41,364 bases of DNA from an uncultured Prevotellaceae bacterium (GTDB lineage Bacteria; Bacteroidota; Bacteroidia; Bacteroidales; Bacteroidaceae), in assembly GCA_946185225.1 (NCBI GenBank), contig CAMHIM010000006.1:1-41364 (forward strand), in the 5' to 3' direction. The notes beneath the pieces were generated by a model. That model searched no databases, was not told the origin of the DNA, and saw only the letters and a list, made by a program, of their open reading frames with translations. Every line of letters begins with the position of its first letter. The first letter of the stretch is position 1. Below are positions 17,017 through 24,536 of the stretch, piece after piece. Both the position numbers and the translations under genes were made by a program.

Positions 17017-19512
17017 ATGAAACTTACAAAAGACTCACTGATGAAGTTGCTACCTGACGTGCTGGTAGTGCTCCTGTTTATGGCAATCTCCTTTGCTTAC
17101 TTCTTTCCTGCCGACATTGAGGGTCGTGTCCTTTACCGTCACGACGCGTCGGCCGGCAAGGGTGCCGGTCAGGAGTTGTCCGAATACATGCACCGTACGG
17201 GCGAGGTGTCCCGGTGGACGAACGCCCTGTTCGGAGGCATGCCTACCTATCAGATAGGTCCGAAGTACGACAGTGCCGACACGCTGGCAAAGGTTGAGAC
17301 GGCCTACCACCTGTGGTTGCCGGAGTACGTGTGGTACCTGTTCGTCTACCTTCTGGGCTTCTACATTCTGCTGCGTGCCTTCGACTTCCGCCAGCACCTG
17401 GCAGCGCTGGGTTCCGTCGTGTGGGCCTTCTCCACCTACTTCCTTATTATCATTGCTGCTGGACACATCTGGAAGGTGATAGCACTGGCCTATCTCCCGC
17501 CCATGATAGGCGGCATGATACTGGCTTATCGGGGTAAGTACCTGTGGGGACTGGTGGTGACAGCCATCTTTGCAGCTTTCGAGGTCAATGCCAACCACGT
17601 GCAGATGACCTACTACTACCTGTTTATTGTCCTGTTCCTTGTCATTGCCTACCTGGTGGAGGCCGTGCGCACCCGCCAGCTGGCACGCTTTGCAAAGGCA
17701 ACGGCAGTCCTCGCAATGGCTGCCGTACTGGCGGTGTGCATCAATCTTCCCAACCTCTACCATACCTGGCAGTACAGCAAGGAGTCCATGCGCGGGCAGA
17801 GTGAACTGGTGAAGGCCAACAGTGGTAACCAGACCAGCAGCGGACTGGACCGCGACTACATCACGCAGTGGTCGTACGGCATCGGCGAGACGTGGACGCT
17901 GCTTGTGCCCAATGCCAAGGGAGGTGCCTCGGTGCCTCTGGCCATGAACGAGACAGCCATGAAGCATGCTGACAACAACTATGTGGGCATTTACCAGCAG
18001 CTGGGGCAGTACTGGGGAGAGCAGCCCGGCACCAGCGGTCCCGTCTACGTGGGAGCCTTCGTGCTGTTCCTGTTTTTCCTTGGCCTGTTCCTGGTCCGCG
18101 GACCTGTGAAGTGGGCATTGCTGGCCGCTACGGTGCTGAGCGTCATGTTGTCGTGGGGCAAGAACTTCATGGGGCTGACCGACTTCTTCCTCGACTACGT
18201 CCCGATGTACGCCAAGTTCCGTACAGTAGCTTCCATCCTTGTCATCGCTGAGTTCACCATTCCCCTGCTGGCCATGCTGGCACTGAAACGGATTGTGGAG
18301 GAGCCCGAGCTGCTTGCCCGTAAGGTGAAGTGGGTGGGAGTCTCCTTTGCCGTGACGGGCGGTATGGCGCTGTTGTTCGCCCTGATGCCGGGACTGTTCT
18401 TCGACAGTTTCGTGTCTACGTCCGAGATGCAGGCCCTGAGCCAGTTGCCCCCGGAGCACATCCAGCCGCTGCTGCAGAACCTGACGGAGATGCGGCGCGC
18501 CATGTTCACCAGCGACTGCTGGCGCTCGTTTGCCGTTATCGCTGCCGGTGTGCTGCTGCTGTGGCTCTATAAGGCCGGCAAGCTGAACGCCTCCTATCTG
18601 ACAGGGGCGCTGCTGCTGCTCTGCCTGATTGACTTGTGGCCTGTGAACAAGCGCTACCTGAACGACGAGATGTTTGTCGACAAGACAGAGCGTGAGCGTC
18701 CGCAGGTGATGACGGACACCGACCGGCAGATTCTGCAGGACAAGACACTCGACTACCGGGTACTGAACCTGGCATCGAACACGTTCAACGAGAACGAGAC
18801 CAGCTATTACCATAAGTCTGTGGGAGGCTATCACGCAGCCAAGCTGCGCCGCTATCAGGAACTGATAGAGGCCTATATGCAGAACGAGATGGGGGCGGCC
18901 CTCAATGCCATATCGACAGCTGCCGGTGACATGACCAAGGTCAAGGGCGACAGTCTCTTCCCCGTGCTGAACATGCTCAATACCCGCTATTTCATCCTGC
19001 CGTTGCAGTCCGGACAGACCGTCCCCCTGCGGAATCCGTACACCTATGGCAATGCCTGGCTGGTGGACGAGGTGCGCTTCGTGGACAATGCCAATCAGGA
19101 ACTTGACGGGCTGGCATCCGTGAACCTGCGCTGCCAGGCCGTTGCCGACAAGAAGTTCCAGGAGGTGCTTGGGCAGAGCGTGGAGCAGGACTCCGTGAGC
19201 ACGGTGACGCTGAAAGCCTACGAGCCTAACCAGCTGACGTATGAGGTCAATTCGGGCAAGGGCGGTGTCGTGGTGTTCTCGGAGGTGTACTATCCCGGAT
19301 GGACCGCCACCGTTGACGGCGTGGAGGTGCCGCTGGGGCGTGTGGACTATGTGCTGCGTGCCCTGCGGGTGCAGCCGGGAAGTCACGAGGTGGTGCTGCG
19401 TTTCTTCCCGCGCTCGGTGAAGACCACGGAGACCATCGCCTATGCTGCCATGGCCCTGCTCCTGCTACTGGTGGTGGGCAGTGCCTTCTGGAGGCAGCGG
19501 AAGCAAAAGTAA
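17017..19512 (+). CDS. YfhO-family membrane protein (putative GT-C type glycosyltransferase)
   Basis: This 831-residue protein has a dozen or more membrane helices and a soluble C-terminal part. The end carries the YfhO hallmark YYPGWTATVDGVEVPL followed by VLRALRVQPGSHEVVLRFFP and a final helix. YfhO proteins resemble GT-C glycosyltransferases that use lipid-linked sugars; in Firmicutes YfhO glycosylates teichoic acid, but the role in Bacteroidetes is not established. The start at 17017 follows a -7 box at 16984-16991. The frame is open far upstream, over the divergent gene, but that part overlaps the promoter. It is monocistronic, ending in the repeat-bearing spacer before fucP. Confidence 0.88.
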   Translation: MKLTKDSLMKLLPDVLVVLLFMAISFAYFFPADIEGRVLYRHDASAGKGAGQELSEYMHRTGEVSRWTNALFGGMPTYQIGPKYDSADTLAKVETAYHLWLPEYVWYLFVYLLGFYILLRAFDFRQHLAALGSVVWAFSTYFLIIIAAGHIWKVIALAYLPPMIGGMILAYRGKYLWGLVVTAIFAAFEVNANHVQMTYYYLFIVLFLVIAYLVEAVRTRQLARFAKATAVLAMAAVLAVCINLPNLYHTWQYSKESMRGQSELVKANSGNQTSSGLDRDYITQWSYGIGETWTLLVPNAKGGASVPLAMNETAMKHADNNYVGIYQQLGQYWGEQPGTSGPVYVGAFVLFLFFLGLFLVRGPVKWALLAATVLSVMLSWGKNFMGLTDFFLDYVPMYAKFRTVASILVIAEFTIPLLAMLALKRIVEEPELLARKVKWVGVSFAVTGGMALLFALMPGLFFDSFVSTSEMQALSQLPPEHIQPLLQNLTEMRRAMFTSDCWRSFAVIAAGVLLLWLYKAGKLNASYLTGALLLLCLIDLWPVNKRYLNDEMFVDKTERERPQVMTDTDRQILQDKTLDYRVLNLASNTFNENETSYYHKSVGGYHAAKLRRYQELIEAYMQNEMGAALNAISTAAGDMTKVKGDSLFPVLNMLNTRYFILPLQSGQTVPLRNPYTYGNAWLVDEVRFVDNANQELDGLASVNLRCQAVADKKFQEVLGQSVEQDSVSTVTLKAYEPNQLTYEVNSGKGGVVVFSEVYYPGWTATVDGVEVPLGRVDYVLRALRVQPGSHEVVLRFFPRSVKTTETIAYAAMALLLLLVVGSAFWRQRKQK

Positions 19513-19549
19513 GGGAGTCGTCCCGGACAAAACGGGATGTTGAGGAAAG

Positions 19550-19587
19550 CAAAAGCCGACTTTGAACCCTTCAAAGTCGGCTTTTGT
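19550..19587. terminator. Bidirectional hairpin terminator between YfhO gene and fucP
   Basis: Arms 19550-19566 and 19570-19586 pair over 17 bp around a CCC loop. The outer ends are AAAA and TTTT, so RNA from either strand ends its 3' arm in a U-rich stretch. It serves both convergent genes. The right arm is the first of three direct repeats. Confidence 0.75.
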
Positions 19588-19629
19588 TGTATGCAAAGTC
19601 GGCTTTTCAATGCCTCAAAGTCGGCTTTT
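19551..19629. repeat. REP-like repeat: one inverted and three direct copies of CAAAGTCGGCTTTT
   Basis: The 14-bp unit CAAAGTCGGCTTTT occurs exactly at 19572-19585, 19594-19607 and 19616-19629, a strict 22-bp period with unlike 8-bp spacers. Its exact reverse complement sits at 19551-19564. The array lies wholly in the spacer between two convergent genes. Confidence 0.85.
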
Positions 19630-19640
19630 GTCTGGCCAGC

Positions 19641-20975
19641 CTATATCTCATGCGTGATGTGGTGCCTCACGTAGGCCCTGTGCCCGTAGAGTGCCACGAC
19701 AATGAAGCAGACGAACGGAACAATGAACGACGTGTTCGTTGCCGGGAGGCCGGCAAGGGTGAAGTTCAGGTCAATGATGGATGCTTGAATGGGCGGGAAG
19801 AACGAGCCGCCGAGAATGGCCATGATAAGACCGGCGCCGGCAAACTTCACGTTCTCGCCTACACCGCGTAAGGCGATGCCGTAGATGGTGGGGAACATGA
19901 GCGACATGCACGCGCTGATGGCTATCAGGCAGTACAGGCCGTTGCGGTCGGTGAACATGATGACGCCGCTGGTGGCCACGCCGGCAATGATGGCGAGGAC
20001 AGAAAGCAGCTGGCCGGGCTGGATGTACTTCAGGAACCAGGTGCAGATGAACCGGCTCACGGTGAAGAAGACCATGGCAATAATGTTGAACTTCTGCGAC
20101 AGTATCTCGGCAGCCTTCTCGTCCATCCCCTCGGCCATGAAAATGCGCGTGCCGTACTGAATGATGAAGGTCCAGCACGTCACCTGCGCACCGACATAGA
20201 AGAACTGTGCGATGACACCCTCCCGGTAGTTCTTGACCTTGGAAAGCTCACGTAATGCGGCTCCCAGCGTCTTGCCCGATTTCTTGTCGCTGTCCATGGG
20301 CATACGGGAAACAAAGATGACGGTAAGCAGCAGCAGACCGATAATGCCGATATAGATGTAGGGCTGGATGAGCACGCTGAGGTCGTGGTCCTTGATGATG
20401 TTGAACTGTAACTCAGGCAGTTCAAAGCGTTCCAGGGAGGTCATGGGGCTCATCCGGGCCTGGACGAAGTGCATGGCAACAAACATGCCTGTCAGGTTGC
20501 CGATAGGGTTGAACGCCTGGGCAAGGTTCAGACGCTGGGTTGCCGTCTCCTCGCTGCCCATGCAATAGATATAGGGATTACAGCTCGTTTCCAGGAACGA
20601 CAGGCCGCACGTCAGCACGAAGTAGGCGATGAGGAACGGGTAGTAGAAACCTATTGCCTTGGCGGGGATGAAAAGCAGGGCACCGATGGTGAAAAGCGAC
20701 AGACCGACCATTACGCCGGCCTTGAACGAGTAGCGCTGGATGAACAATGCTGCAGGGAAGGCCATGGCAAAGTATCCCAGATAGAATGCCACCTGAACCA
20801 GTGCACCTTCGGTGACACTCATGCGGAAAATCTTGGAAAAGGCCTTCACCATGGGCGTTGTGACGTCATTGGCAAATCCCCAAAGGGCAAAGCAACAGGT
20901 GATGAGGGCAAAGGGAAGCAGAAGGCTGACTCCGTTCTTGGAGAGGACGCCGTCTTTCTTAGGTAGTGTGTTCAT
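19641..20975 (-). CDS. fucP: L-fucose:H+ symporter FucP-type MFS transporter
   Basis: This 444-residue protein has 12 membrane helices and the FucP features: LITCCFALWGFANDVTTPMVKAF at the start, FYLGYFAMAFPAALFIQRYSFKAGV, and FLETSCNPYIYCMGSEETATQRLNLAQAFNPIG. The start at 20975 (MNTLPKKDG) is chosen because a TTG-initiated longer reading from 21014 would lie inside the -7 box. It is divergent from fkp, which uses fucose, so uptake and activation of L-fucose are paired at one locus. A role for other sugars of the FucP family (galactose, glucose) cannot be excluded, but the neighbour favours fucose. Confidence 0.9.
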   Translation of the reverse strand: MNTLPKKDGVLSKNGVSLLLPFALITCCFALWGFANDVTTPMVKAFSKIFRMSVTEGALVQVAFYLGYFAMAFPAALFIQRYSFKAGVMVGLSLFTIGALLFIPAKAIGFYYPFLIAYFVLTCGLSFLETSCNPYIYCMGSEETATQRLNLAQAFNPIGNLTGMFVAMHFVQARMSPMTSLERFELPELQFNIIKDHDLSVLIQPYIYIGIIGLLLLTVIFVSRMPMDSDKKSGKTLGAALRELSKVKNYREGVIAQFFYVGAQVTCWTFIIQYGTRIFMAEGMDEKAAEILSQKFNIIAMVFFTVSRFICTWFLKYIQPGQLLSVLAIIAGVATSGVIMFTDRNGLYCLIAISACMSLMFPTIYGIALRGVGENVKFAGAGLIMAILGGSFFPPIQASIIDLNFTLAGLPATNTSFIVPFVCFIVVALYGHRAYVRHHITHEI

Positions 20976-21011
20976 TGGTTTTTTAGTTGATAAAGTCGGT
21001 AAAATTTTCCG

Positions 21012-21019
21012 CAAATGTA
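21012..21019 (-). promoter_or_regulatory. -7 box (TACATTTG) for fucP
   Basis: It matches TAnnTTTG on the minus strand, 36 bases before the fucP ATG, and exactly 43 bp from the fkp -7 box. Confidence 0.6.
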
Positions 21020-21062
21020 CAACAAATAATTAAGAAATATTCAGTTTTGCTGAAGAATTTGT

Positions 21063-21070
21063 TATCTTTG
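21063..21070 (+). promoter_or_regulatory. -7 box (TATCTTTG) for fkp
   Basis: It matches TAnnTTTG, 20 bp before the fkp ATG. A TTTG at 21046-21049 is too close to be a normal -33 element. Confidence 0.6.
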
Positions 21071-21090
21071 CCCGCAAAAAGACGTAATAA

Positions 21091-23721
21091 ATGAAAAAAC
21101 TGCTCTCTCTGCCTCCTAATCTGGTGGGTAGCTTTCATGAAGTGACGGGACTTTCCCCACAAGAATATTTCTGCACCTGTGACCCTGTGGGCCATCGCCT
21201 CGGCAGCGGTGGCGGAACGTCCTGGCTGCTGCACCAGGCATTCCTGAACGAGGAAGACAAGGCTGCGCAGACGGACATCCGCTCCTGGCTTTCCCGGGAG
21301 AAGCGCATCCTCCTTCATGCCGGCGGACAGAGCCGTCGGCTGCCGGCCTACGCGGTGTCAGGCAAGGTGCTGACTCCGGTTCCCGTGTTCAGGTGGGAAC
21401 GTGGACAACGACTCGACCAGAACCTTCTGTCACTGCAGCTGCCACTATACGAACAGATGATGGCAAAGGCCCCTGCCACGCTTCATACGATGGTGGTCAG
21501 CGGGGATGTCCTCATACGGACGTCCCGGCCCTTAGACGCTATCCCCGAAGCCGACGTGGTGTGCTACGGCTTGTGGCTTGACGCCTCCGTGGCCAAGAAC
21601 CACGGCGTCTTCGTCAGCGACCGTCGCACCCCGCAGGTGCTCCGGCAGATGTTGCAGAAACCCTCTGTGGAACAACTGGCAGAACTGCAGAAGGACCACT
21701 TCTTCCTTACTGACATCGGTGTGTGGATGCTCAGCGACCGGGCCGTGGAACTGCTGATGCGCCGCAGCGCTGTCGACGGCAAGACGTACGGCCCCTCGGC
21801 TGGTGCAGACCGTTTCAGGGAGTACGACCTCTATAGCCAGTTTGGCTGCGCCCTGGGAACAAACCCGATTCTGGACGACCCGGAACTGGCCCGGCTGAAG
21901 GTAGCGGTGATTCCGCTGGAGGGAGGGGAATTCTACCATTTTGGAACCTCACGCGAGATGATTTCCTCGACAATGGCACTTCAGAACCTGGTACACGACC
22001 AGCGCGAAATCATGCACCATGACCGTAAGCCGCATCCCAGCATCTTCGTCCAGAATGCCGTCATGGACATTTCGTTTACGACGGACAACTACAATATATG
22101 GATTGAGAACAGCCACGTAGGGAAGAACTGGCACCTTACTCACGACCACGTCATCACCGGAGTGCCTGAGAACGACTGGGACATCAGTCTGCAGCCGGGA
22201 GAGTGCATCGACGTGGTGCCGGTAGGCGACAAGGACTATGAGGTGCGTCGCTACCGCATCGACGAACCTGTTGACAGCAACGCCTTGGCGGAGCGGGCCA
22301 ACCTCCGACGGCTGTTTGAACAGCGTCGCTGCTTCCGTAAACGCAATTGGGAGGCAATGACACGCAACTGGGAACACTCGGTGTTCTACCAGCTGGACCT
22401 GGACGACGCTATACGGCAGTTCCAGGAGGAAGGAATCCCCATGCCCGAGGCACTGCCGGAGAGCGCTCCCCTGATGACACGCATCCATGACGCCATGTTC
22501 CGCGGACAGAGCGAGAAAGCCTTCGGACTGCTCCGCGAGGCCATCATGAAGGGACCTTCAGGATATGAGAAGACATTGCCGATAAAGCAGCCGATGGCTC
22601 CTTCGGTAGCCTCTGACCAGATAGTGTGGGGCCGTAGCCCGGTACGTATAGATATTGCCGGAGGATGGACCGACACGCCGCCTTATTGTCTGCTGGAAGG
22701 CGGCAACGTGGTGAACCTTGCCATAGAACTGAACGGCCAGCCCCCGCTGCAGGTCTATGCACGCCCCTGTCGTGAACCGCACATCATCCTGCGGAGCATT
22801 GACCTCGGAGCAAGTGAGGTGGTAGAGACCTATGAGCAGCTGACACAATATAATAAGGTAGGCTCGCCGTTCTCCATCCCTAAGGCTGCCCTTGTCCTGG
22901 CAGGATTCTCTCCCTCAGAGCAGCGTCTCTCGTCGGCTACCCTCAAGTCACAGCTGGAAGACTTCGGCAGCGGCATCGAGCTGACGCTACTTTCGGCCAT
23001 CCCTGCAGGAAGCGGACTGGGTACCAGCAGCATCCTTGCCGCCACGGTGCTCGGCGTGCTCAGTGATTTCTGCGGATTGGGATGGGACAAAAACGAGATA
23101 GGACGGCGCACGCTGATGCTGGAACAGCTGCTTACTACTGGCGGTGGCTGGCAGGATCAGTTCGGAGGGGTGCTGGGCGGCGTCAAACTGCTACAGACAC
23201 AACGCGGCTTCGACCAGAGCCCCCTTGTCCGGTGGCTCCCAACCGACATCTATACGCACCCCGAGTATCAGGCATGCCATCTGCTTTACTATACAGGTAT
23301 CACCCGCACTGCCAAGCACATCCTTGCAGAGATCGTACGCAGGATGTTCCTCAATCAGGGTGACCAGTTGCGACTGCTCCGTCAGATGAAGGAGCATACG
23401 ATAGAGATGTATGAGGCTATCCAGCGGCAGGACTTCTGCCAGATGGGGCGCCTCGTCCGCAAGACATGGTTGCAGAACCAACAGCTTGACAGTGGCACCA
23501 ACCCCGACAGCGTGCGACGTCTCACCGACCTCGTGGATGACCTGTGTCTGGGTTATAAGCTGCCGGGAGCGGGCGGTGGGGGCTATCTCTACATGATAGC
23601 CAAAGACCCGGAGGCCGCAGCACGCATCAAACAGTTGTTGAACGAGAACCGGCAGAATACCAATGCCCGCTTTGTAGACATGACGCTGTCGGCCCAAGGA
23701 CTGCAGATTAGCAGAAGCTGA
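21091..23721 (+). CDS. fkp: Bifunctional L-fucokinase / L-fucose-1-phosphate guanylyltransferase Fkp
   Basis: This 876-residue protein salvages free L-fucose to GDP-fucose, which Bacteroidales use to fucosylate capsule and glycoproteins. The N-terminal nucleotidyltransferase half shows LGSGGGTSWLL and LLHAGGQSRRLPAYAVSGK. The C-terminal GHMP kinase half shows GRSPVRIDIAGGWTDTPPY, PAGSGLGTSS (residues 638-647) and KLPGAGGGGYLY (823-834). It is about 70 residues shorter than B. fragilis Fkp as I recall it (949). The missing part falls in the linker near residue 388-402. fucP is divergent upstream, and a GSCFA gene starts 3 bp after the stop. Confidence 0.96.
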   Translation: MKKLLSLPPNLVGSFHEVTGLSPQEYFCTCDPVGHRLGSGGGTSWLLHQAFLNEEDKAAQTDIRSWLSREKRILLHAGGQSRRLPAYAVSGKVLTPVPVFRWERGQRLDQNLLSLQLPLYEQMMAKAPATLHTMVVSGDVLIRTSRPLDAIPEADVVCYGLWLDASVAKNHGVFVSDRRTPQVLRQMLQKPSVEQLAELQKDHFFLTDIGVWMLSDRAVELLMRRSAVDGKTYGPSAGADRFREYDLYSQFGCALGTNPILDDPELARLKVAVIPLEGGEFYHFGTSREMISSTMALQNLVHDQREIMHHDRKPHPSIFVQNAVMDISFTTDNYNIWIENSHVGKNWHLTHDHVITGVPENDWDISLQPGECIDVVPVGDKDYEVRRYRIDEPVDSNALAERANLRRLFEQRRCFRKRNWEAMTRNWEHSVFYQLDLDDAIRQFQEEGIPMPEALPESAPLMTRIHDAMFRGQSEKAFGLLREAIMKGPSGYEKTLPIKQPMAPSVASDQIVWGRSPVRIDIAGGWTDTPPYCLLEGGNVVNLAIELNGQPPLQVYARPCREPHIILRSIDLGASEVVETYEQLTQYNKVGSPFSIPKAALVLAGFSPSEQRLSSATLKSQLEDFGSGIELTLLSAIPAGSGLGTSSILAATVLGVLSDFCGLGWDKNEIGRRTLMLEQLLTTGGGWQDQFGGVLGGVKLLQTQRGFDQSPLVRWLPTDIYTHPEYQACHLLYYTGITRTAKHILAEIVRRMFLNQGDQLRLLRQMKEHTIEMYEAIQRQDFCQMGRLVRKTWLQNQQLDSGTNPDSVRRLTDLVDDLCLGYKLPGAGGGGYLYMIAKDPEAAARIKQLLNENRQNTNARFVDMTLSAQGLQISRS

Positions 23722-23724
23722 CCC

Positions 23725-24522
23725 ATGGAATTCCGGACGAGAGTACAGGTGGGAAGCCCAGACTTCCTGATAGAACCCATGGAAGAGATGCTCTTCGTTG
23801 GGTCGTGTTTTGCCGAGAACATCGGCCGACGCTTTGTCGAAGAGAAGTTCCGGGCTACGGTGAACCCCTTTGGCGTGATGTATAACCCTGTCAGCATCCT
23901 TCATACCGTCCAGCGCTTTGAGGGAACGCCCCGTGTCGTTTTCCTGACACTCGGAACCAACCATGTCTACCGGTTGCGGGAAACAGGAGAGATTGTGGAC
24001 AACTGCCAGAAACGCCCCGCCAGCCTGTTCAGCGAAGAACAACTGTCGGTGGATGAGTGTGCCGATGCCCTCCGACAGACGGTGACCCTGCTGCGCAGCC
24101 GCCGTTCCGACGTACATGTAGTGCTTACCGTCAGTCCCATCCGCTACCGCAAGTACGGCTACCATGAAAGTCAGCTCTCCAAGGCGACGCTGCTCCTGGC
24201 TGCCGACAAGGTGGCAGCCCAGGAAGCCCTCGCTTACTTTCCTGCCTATGAAATCGTGATGGACGAACTGCGTGACTACCGCTTCTACAAGGAGGATATG
24301 CTGCACCCGTCAGACCAGGCCGTGGAATATCTCTGGCAACAGCTGGAACAGCATTATCTCTCGCCGGCTGCCAGACAGTTTCTGGAAGAATGGCACCCAG
24401 TCAAGGAAGCACTGTCTCACCGGCCTTTTCATCCCGATTCGGAGGAATACAAGGCTTTTATGGATAAAACTATGTTAAGAGTTGCGAAGTTGTCGGAAAA
24501 ATACCCTACCTTTGCATTGTAA
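23725..24522 (+). CDS. GSCFA domain protein
   Basis: This 265-residue protein carries the family-naming motif in MLFVGSCFAENIG (about residues 21-33), followed by NPFGVMYNPVSI. VVLTVSPIRYRK and MLHPSDQAVEYLW complete an SGNH-hydrolase-like layout, with GSC as the nucleophile region and D-x-x-H-like DMLHPS at the end. The function of GSCFA proteins is not established; esterase or acyltransferase activity is plausible. There is no signal peptide, so it is probably cytoplasmic. It is packed between fkp (3 bp) and murF-alr (14 bp). Confidence 0.88.
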   Translation: MEFRTRVQVGSPDFLIEPMEEMLFVGSCFAENIGRRFVEEKFRATVNPFGVMYNPVSILHTVQRFEGTPRVVFLTLGTNHVYRLRETGEIVDNCQKRPASLFSEEQLSVDECADALRQTVTLLRSRRSDVHVVLTVSPIRYRKYGYHESQLSKATLLLAADKVAAQEALAYFPAYEIVMDELRDYRFYKEDMLHPSDQAVEYLWQQLEQHYLSPAARQFLEEWHPVKEALSHRPFHPDSEEYKAFMDKTMLRVAKLSEKYPTFAL

Positions 24523-24536
24523 AGAAAAAAAACACT

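Noticed and set aside
17050..19386. 778-codon minus-strand open frame
   Set aside because: It is antisense to the YfhO gene, rich in His and Gln, with no recognisable domain.
19551..19629. CRISPR array
   Set aside because: Only three direct 14-bp units with 8-bp spacers and no cas genes; far too small for CRISPR.
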